From Neckera pumila (Eukaryota > Streptophyta > Bryopsida > Hypnales > Neckeraceae): DNA of 64,000 nucleotides. Positions 46,175 to 57,494 of the stretch are shown here, piece by piece (within the stretch, counting starts at the first letter, position 1; every line of letters starts with the position of its first letter). The notes beneath the pieces were generated by a model. The model saw only the letters and a list, made by a program, of their open reading frames with translations. It had not been told where the DNA came from and did not search any database. The position numbers and the translations under genes were made by a program. Location: assembly GCA_963969595.1 (NCBI GenBank), contig OZ018408.1, positions 31,372,108-31,436,107 of the forward strand, given 5' to 3'.

Positions 46175-47057
46175 ATTTTCATGGATTTGTAATGTTTAGA
46201 TTCGTTACAACTTCTACATTTTGGTTGTAAGAGTTTTCACATCCACAGCCTTTGATTTTAGGTGCACGAGGTCATTACTATACATGATCACATTTATTTT
46301 GATTGTTTTTGAAACACATACGGGTTCATAAAAAAGTTATTATCATTTCACGTTTTCGATGAATTTATAAAGTAGATAATATTTGGAACTCCTATATTCT
46401 TTTGGGAAGCCACTCACACATGAGCTATACGATTTTGGATTATTAGGGTGTTTCATGTACTATAATAATAGTAATAATAATTATTAGTATTTTTTCGTAT
46501 TTTTCATTCCTATAGAAAATAGGTAATGGGCATAGATTTTTTGGTATAAAGTTTAAATAGTGGACTTTATTTTTATTTTAAAATTTTGAGAATATATAAC
46601 ATAAGAAATCTTCATATGCATTATCTACTTACATGATCCATTGATTGAAATTATTTAAAACATTTTTCTTCATTACTTGAAAGATCATTTGTTCAAAGGT
46701 TCTTAGTAAATTCGAAATATGAATCTATGATGTACAATCAATTTTGAACTTTATTGGCTAAAAAAACTATGGCATGAGTAGAATGTAGACAACAAATCTT
46801 CATTATTTAAAAGAATTTTTCTTAAAATAATATTCTGAACCGCTTCCCAATTTCACATTGAAATAGAAAAAATTTGAAAAGTTTCCCAATGACAATTATC
46901 ATATACAAATTCAAAATGCATGTACAACATCTCAAACTCCCAATTATGAAATAAGTAGATGCTATTTACTTATCGAATATCATAAAACAGGCTTGTTGGC
47001 CGAATAGGTTCATTCATTTGAACAAATAGGAAATCATGGTTCATGAATTTTGAACTG
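46175..47057. repeat. Degenerate satellite array, right part, then AT-rich DNA
   Basis: The monomer blocks resume directly after copy B (TTCATGGATTTG at 46178, GTTACAACTTCTACATTTTGG near 46205, GGAACTCCTATATTC near 46391; interval about 185 bp). They then fade into AT-rich sequence with no gene. Confidence 0.55.
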
Positions 47058-47110
47058 TAAACCCTAAACCCTAAACCCTAAACCACTCTGAACCCTAAAC
47101 CCTAAACCCT
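47058..47110 (-). repeat. Interstitial plant-type telomeric repeat
   Basis: Two short runs of CCCTAAA units (about four and about three) are separated by a decayed unit (ccactctga). This is the Arabidopsis-type telomere motif, present here inside the chromosome. Confidence 0.85.
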
Positions 47111-48338
47111 ATAATGTTTTATCCTAGAATCTCCGAACCGCAAACGCAAAATTTCCTCCCCAAAATTGAAATTCTGGGAACATTCCATTCATTAATTACG
47201 GAATGCTATTTTGTAACGTACATTATGTAATTATTATTAAAAAAACCAAAAACTTACAAATGTATTCACTTTGAATGGAAAAGGAAATTTCCGCAGCGGC
47301 AACCTTGGAAAACTATTTCAATAAAGCTGCAATTTTCTCCAAATATTGATAGATCCCTACTCTATACTACTAAATTATTCCGTGACCGTCAATGCAAAAG
47401 TGGCAACTTGCTTTTAGTACAGATCTGATCCTAGACTATTCAGAAATAACCACTGATCATACTTATAAAAGTGCGCAAAATGCAAGTTCAAAAGACTGTC
47501 TTGCAATGATACTTTGTTGCTAATGGAGACCTGACATGATAAGGTATAGAAGTCAACGGACTTTATAAGGGGAATCCTCGAAATACTGCTAACTCAATAA
47601 TTTCCGCTAGGGCACTCCTTTATTGCGGCGTCGAATGACGCTTTTGGCTGTACAGCTGTGGAGCCCATCACAATCCCTGAGGCATTTGAAAATAGGATGT
47701 AGACGTTCAAAACCTCACAATCGGTTGGCGCTCTTTTGTTCCCGCCTTTGAGTAAGGTGCGAGTCGTCAACACAGTTCACAACATTCTCTCCCACCTTTC
47801 TCTTCCACTGTATCGACCTTTGTGTGCATTGCTGTCATTGTTTGAGAATTAGATTTGTTATGTTGAGTACTGTTGCGAGTTCCCGGAGTTTCTATCTGTG
47901 ATTGTGCTGTGATTTTGTTGTCGTTGTTATTGCCCGTCGCACTATCGGAGGAAGCACTATGTAGCAGATGGCTGCGAGTATGCTTGCGGCCTCTTTGTAT
48001 TGTCAAGCAATTTTCATTTTCCAGATTGTAGGCATACACGTCAATTGCTTTTGAATTGCTATGCTTTGTTATTTACTTGTTGTCTATGTATTTCATGCTG
48101 CCATTCCTCTTGTCGCTCACCTTTCTGTCCATCTTCGTGTTGATACGACATGACGGGCCTATGGTTGCCCAGTCCTTGATAGCCTCCAATTGAACCGCCG
48201 TGAATTTTGGACTACTAAGAATAGTATATTGACAGGGTTTGAGACATCAATAGTATGATTCCGGAAATCACGGAACTACTTACTCAAGTCTTGATGAAAT
48301 GAAATAAAAATATTTAATGATCTCGTTTGTAGAAGCCA
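47111..48338 (+). promoter_or_regulatory. Presumed promoter and 5' leader of the transposase-like gene
   Basis: GC rises from about 47580. No coding frame is convincing; the minus-strand frame at 47767-48039 lacks a domain. It probably holds the promoter and first non-coding exon of the plus-strand gene, whose presumed 5' UTR intron ends at TGTGTAG just before 49105. I cannot place the donor or the transcription start. Confidence 0.35.
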
Positions 48339-49020
48339 GGGAATTGCACTTCAGCGCGGCTCCTACTGCAGTGTATGCATCTTACACTTCAGCATCAGTC
48401 GCGCTGAAGTGTAAGTACATGCACTATAGTAGGAGTGCACTTCAGCGCGAGCCGCGCTGAAGTGCAATTCCGTTGGTCGTGTAGTTCAGACTTACATTAA
48501 AGTGCATTGCTGAGGTAGTGCATGTAGATTGCGTATTAGCGCGGGTCGCGCTGAAGTGCAGAGATGTTGTACAAGGGGATCTTCACTTCAGCGCGGCCCG
48601 CGCTGAAGTGTAATTCTGTCATATTTGGCGATATTTAACGTGTATTGCTCTTCATAAGGAGTCGTGCTAAACTGTGGTCCTAGCACATTTGACCTTAGCG
48701 GATGTGAATTGCACTTCAGCTCTAGTCGCGCGGAACTGCGTTGCCGTAGCATCCGACCATAATGAATGTGAGTTGCAACTCACTGCTGGTCAAGCTGAAC
48801 TGCATGAATATTGGATTTGACTATAAAGGAATTGAATTGCTATTGCTATTGGATTGGGATGCCTTACACTTCAGCGCTAGTCGCGCTGATCTGCGTTGCT
48901 GTCTCATTTGCTTTGAGTGAATGTGAGGTGCACTTCAGCGCTAGTTGCGTTGAAGTACTGTCTTGATGCCTTAGGCTGAAACAAATTCGTATAGCACGTC
49001 AGCATGGGTGGTACTGACTT
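48339..49020 (+). repeat. Palindromic repeat cluster 4, upstream of the transposase-like gene
   Basis: About ten units of the same GC-rich palindrome lie near 48347, 48381, 48436, 48536, 48584, 48710, 48778, 48867, 48930 and 49000. Intervals are about 35-126 bp and several are 62-68. The best are 48436-48466 (14-bp arms, TGCACTTCAGCGCG) and 48584-48610 (13-bp arms around one base). All decipherable centres have plus-type asymmetry (GAGCC, GGGTC, TAGTC), the same relative to transcription as in the minus-strand cluster. Confidence 0.8.
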
Positions 49021-49104
49021 GTTTTGCATTAGTACTGTACTGGGTAACAAAGTTTTATTCAAATGTTCTTATTCTGTATTTGCACCTTTTGCTGTGTAGG
49101 AGAC

Positions 49105-51948
49105 ATGGCTTCTTCATCAAACTCGTTTGATGGTATGTTCGAGTCAGACGAGGAGATTGAGATTCATGAAGAAGTGAATGCAGACGTTCCTGAAAGCGAA
49201 GGTCTTCCGCGTAATCTTTGGAATACGAAATGCGTTACCTTGTACAATGCGGATGGAGTACTTGTTGGTGAAGGCACTTGTCATAGTGTCAATTCAAACT
49301 TGGATCTTGGTGCCAATGGTCCTCTCGGCGACACTCATGTTGCAGTATTTATTTCAAGGACTCATTCGGAAGTCGACATCTCCCCTGAGCAAATTTACTC
49401 ATTGATCGCTTGGCCTATTAAGCTTGTCCAATACCATGGGGCAAGCCTTCATGATCATGAAGCGCGGAATAAATTGAATTGCCTCCAAGCAAGTCTTTTG
49501 AATCCGCCTTCTTTGACATCTGCTAGGCCATATACAAGTATCCTTAGGAATCCCTCTCGTGTGACTTCTCTCAAATCCAAATATCTGCTCACCCAGGAGT
49601 CAATCAACGCAGTCTCTAGCAAAGTTTGCTGCGTTCAGAATTGTGTTCAACCATTTCCAAGGGAGAAGATTCGAGCTTTCCGTGAGCACATGTACCATAA
49701 CTTGACCTTCAAGCATAGGTCCTTCATGAAGCTTGATGTTCACAGACAAGTTCTTCCCGACTCTTGTGGAAGACAGATGGTGGCAGTTGAAAAGATCCCT
49801 GTGTGCATGCGCGCATGGATGCATATTTCAAGGGTCCCTGAGTCCACGTTCTTCCGCTATCAGAAGATCATGATGAGTCGTCGAGAAGCAATGGACCACG
49901 GCAACACGGGATTGTTGAAGCCAAGGAAGCACACTCAGCAAGCTACTGCTACCTTGAAGTGCATCCTTGACAAAGAGGCCGATCACATGCCGCATCGTAC
50001 TCAGACTATGAAGTCAGGAGAGAAGGTCGTCTCCATGTGTCTTCCCGCTAAGTTTCAATGGAAGGGAAAAATGAAAGAAATCAATGATGTCAATGCCGCC
50101 TTTGGATTACCTGAAATTTCAATTTCAAATTTAAGCAAGATCAGATCTTCCAAGTTCTCGGAGTTCGAGGTGAAGAAGCCTGGAGACAATTTTGCTCGGT
50201 GCGCTACTTGTGACAAATTTCAAGAGCTCAGGAAGGGTGCTCTTGCTAGGTCGAACACGGCTCTTATGTGGTCGCGGAAGTTGGACAAACATCTTGCTGT
50301 TGCTCGAGCTCACCGAGAGTTGTACTATGCGAATCGGTACCGGTCGCACACTTTTCCGCACGAATGTCTTACGATCATGCACGACAAGATGGATCATTCC
50401 AAGACCGCTTGTCCAGTCTTTTCTCATAAGAGCAAAGACACGGATGGCCTAGTGAAATTACCCGTGTCTGTCACTGGCATGATTGCACACGGTCATGGAG
50501 ATGTGCGTTATGCGCATTATGGTTTGGATATCTTTCCGCACGATTCAAACTATACCGTTGGTTCTATGGTGAAGTTGTTGCGAGATCTTGAGTTTCCACC
50601 AAAGGCTTCTTCTCGGCAGTTGTTTTTTGGATCAAGGTCAATGAATTTGTTCAAGGCGGTTCTGAAGGGCGCAGAGATGTGCGAAGCGTCTCTTCCTCCA
50701 CCGCCGATGAACTTAATTCCAGCGACACCATTGCCACCCATTCTCAATGTGCAGATGGACAATGCCACTGGGGACAATAAGAATAGATATGTTTTCTGTT
50801 TTTGGTCTCTACTTGTTGCAAGAAAGATCTTCCGTGAAGTGTATGTGAACTTCATGATTGTGGGTCACACGCACGACGACATTGATGCACTCTTCGGAAG
50901 ATGGAGCATGCAGTTGAAAAAAGAGAACTTCCCTACCGTTCCTATGCTTATGAAGTCGTTCATGGATGTGGAGTCCATTCCCATTGTCCCTCACCTTGTG
51001 GAAGAGGTGCCTGATTTTAAAGATTTCATTGCAGGTTCATTGGTGGATGGTGAGGACATCCTTTTTGGACACACAAAACCACAACAAGTGAAGTTCTATC
51101 TAGATTCAACCGGATGTCCAGTCATGAAGTACAAATTATTGTATACGGATGTGGACTAGTTAGGAGAAGATGGTAGGGGCATTAAGTTGTGGAAGGAAGA
51201 TGCAGAAGGACAAAGCATGTGGCCACATGGAGTACCCTTGCCAGTCACACAGAAGGCAATGAGAGGTGTGGAAGACATTGTGAAAGGTGTATCTGGATTT
51301 ATAAAGTATTGGGAGAATTTGTGCAATGCAGATGCCACTGGGGAATGTCGGAGGCGTTACGAGCATGTGGTGCACTATTGGCGTGATGTGAAGGCAGCAT
51401 TGCAAGAACCAATATTTGCATCTACTGTTTTGAAGGACGGATTCTGGCCGACAACTCGAGTTGAAGCAACTCAAGAAGATCAACTGAACAAAGATGGCGT
51501 AGACCGTGAAGAGTTCGGGTAGGATGACGCCTATGTTGGACCTTTACGGGGTCACCCCCAACCATCTTTTAGAGTGGGTCGAGATGTCTTTGAAGGCTAC
51601 TTCGTTGCAATTAATCCAGCAGACGGTGACAGTCATCCAATCTGGATTGCAAGGGCATTATCTGATCCAAATTGTAATCTTGAAGAACCGGATTGTGTTC
51701 GCATTCAGTATTTCCGTCCAACCAGTAGAGATGAGGATGTTCAGAATTCCTATACTGGATGGGACAGCGAAAGAGGTCTACGTTGGAAGGTTGATGAAAA
51801 CAAACCACCACTTTGGCAGCACACAGACGCTCTTATAACAGCGTGGAAATCTAGGATCCAGAAAGATACTAGGGAATGCATGATCAAGATTCCGGCTACT
51901 CAAATTGATGTCATCAAAGAGAGTTTGGCTTCAATTCCTTCGTCTTGA
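49105..51948 (+). pseudogene. Transposase-like gene (DUF7869-like, Asp-rich core)
   Basis: One plus-strand frame of 948 codons, from ATG 49105 (after a GCTGTGTAG acceptor and gagac) to TGA 51946-51948, with in-frame TAGs at 51157-51159 and 51520-51522. The N terminus is acidic. Cys-containing segments follow (VCCVQNCVQPFP, PVCMRAWMHISRVPESTFFRYQK, FARCATCDKFQELR). The core has IMHDKMDHSK (Asp 427 and 430), LNVQMDNATGDNKNRYVF (Asp 552) and MIVGHTHDDIDALFGRWS (Asp 591, 592 and 594). This resembles the DUF7869-type domain of TE-derived proteins and would suit an RNase H-fold DDE/D nuclease; the catalytic reading is inference. After the second TAG comes VGRDVFEGYFVAINPADGDS and HPIWIARAL, a small barrel-like module resembling chromatin or DNA reader domains. 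It is preceded by the palindrome cluster. The stops make the present copy inactive unless read through. Confidence 0.6.
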
Positions 51949-52321
51949 ACGCAAGAATAGACCGGTATTTCATAAAGTGCTGACTACGTTGATAGTTATA
52001 TGTTTTAGAGTTCTATTTGTTTTTTAGATGTCTAGAGTATGCTTTTACATGACTGTGGAAGAAGGGTAATATTTTATGTTCTCATAGATGTGAGGTTTTA
52101 GGTGTAAGTTTGTAAGTGTTTATGATTAGAGTTGTACATTTCTGGTGCAGAATATGTACAAGTAATTAATGTATTTGATATTATTTTCATTGTTATTTGG
52201 TTGTGGAATACATGGAGTTTTTGATATTGAATGATGCAGTGTTTGTTTGGAGACTTTTATTTCTTTGCAAGACTCTCATTTTAATGGAAATTGATAGATT
52301 GAAGTAATTAAATAAGTAACT
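51949..52321 (+). other. 3' flank of the transposase-like gene
   Basis: T-rich downstream sequence, plausibly 3' UTR and element edge. No terminal repeat matching the upstream side was recognised. Confidence 0.35.
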
Positions 52322-52594
52322 ATGGAGATAACAAGAGCCCATTTTTATTCAATCAATATGTGTTCTAAAGTGCAATATTTTTTTGAGAGGGCTCCACCCT
52401 CCCATTTTAATGAATATGATGTTGTTATAGTCACTTGGGCCCATACCATATTTGGAGCATTGAGTGGAGAGAGGAAAGTCTTCTGGGGTGGTATAGTAAT
52501 GGATCTTGTAGGGAAGATGGTGTCTTCCTTAGGCAACACAAAGGCAACCCCCATTGGGCCCTTCCTCTTCCATCTTTATGACCACCTAGTGTGA
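52322..52594 (+). pseudogene. Fragment homologous to the middle of the copy A ORF
   Basis: A plus-strand frame of 90 codons. From about 52394 it reads HTIFGALSGERKVFWGGIV, then ...GNTKATPIGPFLFHLYDHLV. This aligns with copy A's NTIFGSLSGKRKVNWTRIFSD...GKSRATPLSPYLFHLYQRNQLL. The preceding N-terminal part is missing or unrecognisable, and a TGA ends the frame where copy A continues to its acidic region. It is the upstream end of a longer degenerate family member in plus orientation. Confidence 0.65.
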
Positions 52595-55500
52595 GTCCCA
52601 AGGTTGTCACCTGGAACTCAAAGTCTAATTTTTTTTGCTTTTTACTCATTTTAATGAGTAAATTGTTATCAAATTGACCAGTTATACTACTTTGTGAATA
52701 ATTGAGATAGAATGATACCTATTGAGATGAAAACCCAAAAAGCATCAAAACCATTCGAATATGTGCTCTTTTTTAAGTTCTAGCAGTAGAAATGGATAAA
52801 TGAGAGCCCAAATAGGAATTGGGAGAGTTCTAATTCCAACCTACACCCAAATATTAGAATACTGATAGAATTTACAAAGAGTTTTAACCACGAAGATGCA
52901 TACAAATAGTGAATTGGCTAAAAATCATAAATGTAGGTCATTATAGTTTACCAGTAACTTAGAAAACCCACAAGAGGAGTTTGGGTGAAAACCGAGCTTG
53001 AAAGAAAATATTGGTAAATAGTTGCCCCGCAAGACTTTTTAAGCCAAAATTCATAGAAAATCACGAGGAGGCGACCGCGACATGGAGAGAGGTGTTTCTA
53101 ACTTAGAAACATGCCAGGAGCGTAATGGCGAAGACAGATTGCCAAGATTCCCTCATACGAGGAAGATTCTTTTGTAAAGAAATTGAAATCAGGAGATAGG
53201 AATTTATTTCTCCTTGAATAAGTACCAGTTTGGGTTGGAATTTTGCAAAAAGGGTTTGAAAACTTCCTAAAAGCTACCCAAATTATTTTATAAGTTTCCA
53301 AATTGCAGAAGATGACTCCCTGGGAAGTCAACCAAAATTACCACGGATTAAGAAATTCATAGAAATTAATTTGGTAATGGTAAAATCCCACTAAAAAATT
53401 AGGATAGTGTATTTTAGTTTGAATAAGAGCCTAATCAAGTTTCACAACATTCCGACATCGGTAACTACCCAAACCGGCGGCGCTAACAGAATTTAACGGA
53501 ATTCCAAAACATTCCGCGGATGGACCGGCGAATCACGAGCTGACAAAGTCCGAATTAAATCAACAGCAACTCTTTCTTGACATTCTTGGACCTTCCGGAC
53601 AACCTTGGCTAGTCAGAATCAGCAAAAGTTATAAACTCCAAGAGTTGGATTTTCCACCTTTTTCACTAGGTTGGAAAACACTATCTTTTATGAAGAAAAT
53701 CGACTTAGGAGTAGGGATTTAGGGGGTCCCTAGACTAAAAAGGGTCTTCTAAAGCCAACGCCGTAGACTGTTTTCCATTTGAAGCTTTTCTCCAAAAGAT
53801 ATAGCCCATTCAGCTGTAGGGTAGAATTAGGCGTAGTAGTTAGTCATTTTAATTTACTTAGATATTATTTTAGTTTACGTAGAAGTCAGAATTTAAGGAC
53901 CAGCCGGGAGGCCAGAAGCCCAGCCAGGTATCAGCCTAACTCTGCCGCACTAGCTAAGGGCTGTCAGGCCATCGGTAACTGATTTCGGTACTGGTTGCTA
54001 CCACATCTCACATACATTAGAGATAATCAAACTGGAAAGATACCCCCCGGGGTCCCAACTTTGATTTTTATTTGAAAATTTTCCATTCTCTCTTCCCACT
54101 TTGTCCACTACTGACCACAGAAAATTAACTCAAGATTAGGCCAGGGAAGTTCAGAGAATCCAGATTACGGAGCCCATAGTGATTGTGTTTAAGAGAGTCA
54201 ATTACCCAGATCAAGTTTTGAAAGCCAGAGTCAATTAGTCAGATCAAGTTTTGAAAGCCAGAGTCAATTAGCCAGATCAAGTTTAGAAAAAACCTCAGCC
54301 AGTTCAAGCTTTGAAAGCCAGAGTCAATTAGCCAGATCAAGTTTAGAAAAAACCTCAGCCAGTTCAAGCTTTGAAAGCCAGAGATACATTAGCCAGATCA
54401 AGTTTAGAAGCCTGAAAAGAATTAGCCAGTTCAAAATTGAGAAGCTTGAGCCAGATCAGCTTCAAACCAGAGAGGTAGTAATCGACCCAGTTCACAACAA
54501 AGGTCACGACAGTCAAGAAGTCAACCTGAATTGACCAGCCAGGTTGCCTCACAGATCAACAAGCTCATCACTCAAAATTCCTTCTGAATCCATCTAGTTA
54601 CTAACTGGCTCTGAAATCCGACCCAATAGACTAGATCAAGTTGCCAAAGCTCTCAACAGAATACAAAAAATTTGAATCACAGGTTGTGAGCTCAACGCTA
54701 ATACAAATATTGGAAAAGAAGAAAAAGGAGGACATAAAAGTCAAGTTGAGATCCAAATCCCTTTTTTTGTGATTTTGAATATATTTGATAGGAAAGTCAA
54801 ATAATAAAAACGAAATAAAGAATCAATTGATTTAGACTAGTTCTAGAATTAGTTAAATTGGGAAAAAGTTAGAGAAACCTTAGTGGTTTGAATTTGACCT
54901 ACAATTAGATTAGATCAATTTTAAAAAGACTAGATTTTCAAAGATTTGCCTTTGAAAAATAGTACCTTAAAAGACAAGAAGGAAATACCTTAGAAAGAAG
55001 TGAAAGAAGACTTTAAAAAGATTCTAGAATTTGCTAAAATTTGACTTATAAAAATATTTTAGACCATTTAGAGATTGGAAAATTTAGGATTTGCCGTAGA
55101 CAAAAATTAACTCTTAGAAAAATTATAGAAAGCCATAGAGGTATGAACCACTCAAAATTAGGATAGAAAATAATAGATTAGAAAGAAAAGATTAGAAAAA
55201 ATCCAAAATACAACCGTAGACTTTAAAATTAGGAGGAAATTAGAACATCTTGGAACAAAATTAGTAGGAAAAAACAACACCAAGATAACAAGGAGAATTA
55301 ACTAATTACAATTGGAACAAGGGAAGGTGATTGTGGAATAACCACTAATTGACCAATTTTACTTCCAAATATCAAAGATTGAACATAAACAAGACGTGGA
55401 GGGAGCGCACCAACGGAGGATGGACTTCACAAACCAAATGGAGCATGAGACCATCAATGATTTCAAGGTATGTGCCTAATTTCCACTCCCTAATCGTGTT

Positions 55501-56832
55501 TTAATTTTCAATTAAGATTTAATTTGCTTTAAAAGACCTAAAGCCGAAAGTAGGACTTTGAATCAGACCTTAGAATAATTTAATTAGTAGAATTAGAACT
55601 CAAAATTAGATAGGAATTTCCCTTAGCTTTCCGAAAAGATATTAAACATAAAAATCCAATAAAAATTGAAAAAATAGTGAAAGAATGAAATCCACGTATG
55701 AAACGAATGAAAAATTAAGAAATCATCCAAAGAATATTCTAAAGGAATTTAGGATCCAAATTAAAGTAGGAAATTGAGACGAAAATTACAACCTTAGATA
55801 TTTAAAGTAGAATCCCACAAAGAATTAACCTCCAATTAAGTTTTTTCTTCCAAAGTAAATAAGAATTAGGTGAAATCTAAATTCACCTGAACAACCTTTA
55901 CTTTGGATAAAAAGCATTAACCTTGGTTTTAACTTCCATGATAGAAATTAACCACCACGTCAAATTAATTTAACCAACTCAGTAGAAGTCGAAAAAGAAT
56001 CAACTATCGGAATTTTACCACAACTGTTGTAAAATTGATTGATAAATTAACCTAGAAATTACCAGAGAGGATTAGTAGGAAAAAATAAAAAGTAATTAGT
56101 ACTTTAGATTTATCTCGAAAATAGGTAAAAGTTAGAGTAAATTTTGAGGAATTGTTAATCAGTCAAAATTTACTAAAACTTTTTAGCTTTAAGTAATTGA
56201 ATTTTTAACGAAGGTAGAAAATTTAGAAAGGAAGTTAGAATAATTTACCAAGAAGAGTAAAAACTCAAGGTAAATTTAGATGAACCGATAGTCGGTCAAA
56301 ATTTACTTAGAACCTTACAAACTAAAATTCATAATTTACCAAGGTAGAAAATCTTAATAGGAAGTTAGACAATTTAGTGAAAGAAGGTAAAATCATTAGG
56401 AAAAGATAAAATCTAGGGTAAATTTTGATGAACCGCTGAATTGGTCAAAATTCACCAAAGATTTTGCAAATCTAAACCAATCCTTAATTCTTTAATCAAA
56501 GTAGAAGAATATTAGTAGAAACTAGATAGAGGTTGATTAACAGGGAAAAATTAGGAAATAATAGATTTTATAAGAAAAATAAGGTTAGAATTACAACAAA
56601 ACGTACTTTAGATTAGAACTCACATCAAATTAACTTAATTAGGCGACAATTGAACGCTTAGGATAAGATAGGACTTCAAAATAGGAAAAAACCCTTAGAA
56701 TTAAATTAATCCTCCCTCAACTTCTACTTAGTTACTCACATTTGTGGTAAAAAAGTTCCATTGCTTGGAAGGCAGCTCGTTTACTACAGCCAGTCACTCG
56801 TAGAATTCACTTAATTACTATAGAACCTGGTT
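52595..56832 (+). repeat. Purine-rich degenerate interior of a family member
   Basis: No intact gene. There is a tandem repeat at 54185-54430, a GC-richer patch at 53440-54080 (rich in ccagcc words) and a long purine-biased tract at 54.7-56.7 kb (aaaattagga, gaagttagaa words). An exon-like open stretch ending in ...AATGATTTCAAG|GTATGTGCC near 55470 has a good donor but no recognisable protein. It separates the copy A-like fragment at 52.4 kb from the charged tail at 56.9-57.5 kb. Confidence 0.4.
54185..54430 (+). repeat. Tandem repeat with 35- and 60-bp units
   Basis: Repeats of GAAAGCCAGAGTCAATTAG then CCAGATCAAGTTT. The 60-bp form includes aaaaaacctcagccagttc and occurs twice in succession (about 54262-54381). 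Confidence 0.85.
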
Positions 56833-57494
56833 GTGCTTGTTTGGTCTCTTGGGTGGAGATCAAAACACTCACACCTAGGAACACTTAGGAATCAGGAGAG
56901 GACTGAATATAAGGCAGCAGCCATCTTAGTGAAGTTAAATATTACTCCACCTCAAGAGCCTGAGAGAGAAGAGAGATCGAAAGGAGAGGATGAGGAATCT
57001 GGAGGGGGGTCCTCAGAGAGAAGGAAGGAGTCACCCGGGAAGAGAAGTGAATCTGAGAGGATTCCAACCTTACAGAAGAAGAAAGGACCCAGGAAAGAAT
57101 CTCAAGAACCTAGAAATCAGGATCTAAGACGGCCCAGAGCAAGAGTACAAGGCGGTCTCCTCATACACCTGGTACAGTAAAGAAGAAGACAACAGCTAAG
57201 AGGACAAGGGAGGTGTCTCCAGAGAGTCAACATTCGGAGGAGGTTGAGTCATCCAGCAATTTAGAGAAGGAGCAGAGTCAATCCGAATCCGAATCCAAAA
57301 CTGAACAAGATCCGGGATTTGATGCTGAGTCAGATCCAGTGACCATCTCACCTATGAGTTTTAAAGAGAAGACTTCGACACCATCGAAGAGCAAGGGGGC
57401 GGCCAAGGGGAAGCCCCCAGTTGAAAGAAAACAACCGCCAAGGAAAGGTGCCGTCAAGCAAGACGAACCTTCACAAAAGCGGGTTAGGAAGTAG
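56833..57494 (+). pseudogene. Charged C-terminal tail remnant, frameshifted
   Basis: Two overlapping plus-strand frames (56833-57180 and 57213-57494, the latter open upstream to about 57120) encode one continuous style of sequence. First comes an acidic/basic Glu-Arg-Lys-Ser-rich part (EREERSKGEDEESGGGSSER), then KTAQSKSTRRSPHTPGTVKK, then acidic Ser/Glu and basic Lys/Pro ends (KGKPPVERKQPPRKG). They are offset by one frame, suggesting an indel near 57.1 kb. Position and composition match the acidic-plus-NLS part of the copy A protein, but similarity is compositional only. Confidence 0.4.

Noticed and set aside
30902..49020. Regularly spaced palindromes as a CRISPR array
   Set aside because: The genome is eukaryotic. 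Repeats are degenerate, spacers are themselves partly repeated, spacing varies from about 35 to 160 bp, and no cas-like gene is present.
49105..51948. TAG as a sense codon (glutamine reassignment) to explain in-frame TAGs
   Set aside because: In-frame TGA and TAA also occur in equally broken ORFs, and the same window contains clear decay of mobile elements. Point mutation is the simpler reading. TAG in expressed host genes would be needed to revive the idea.
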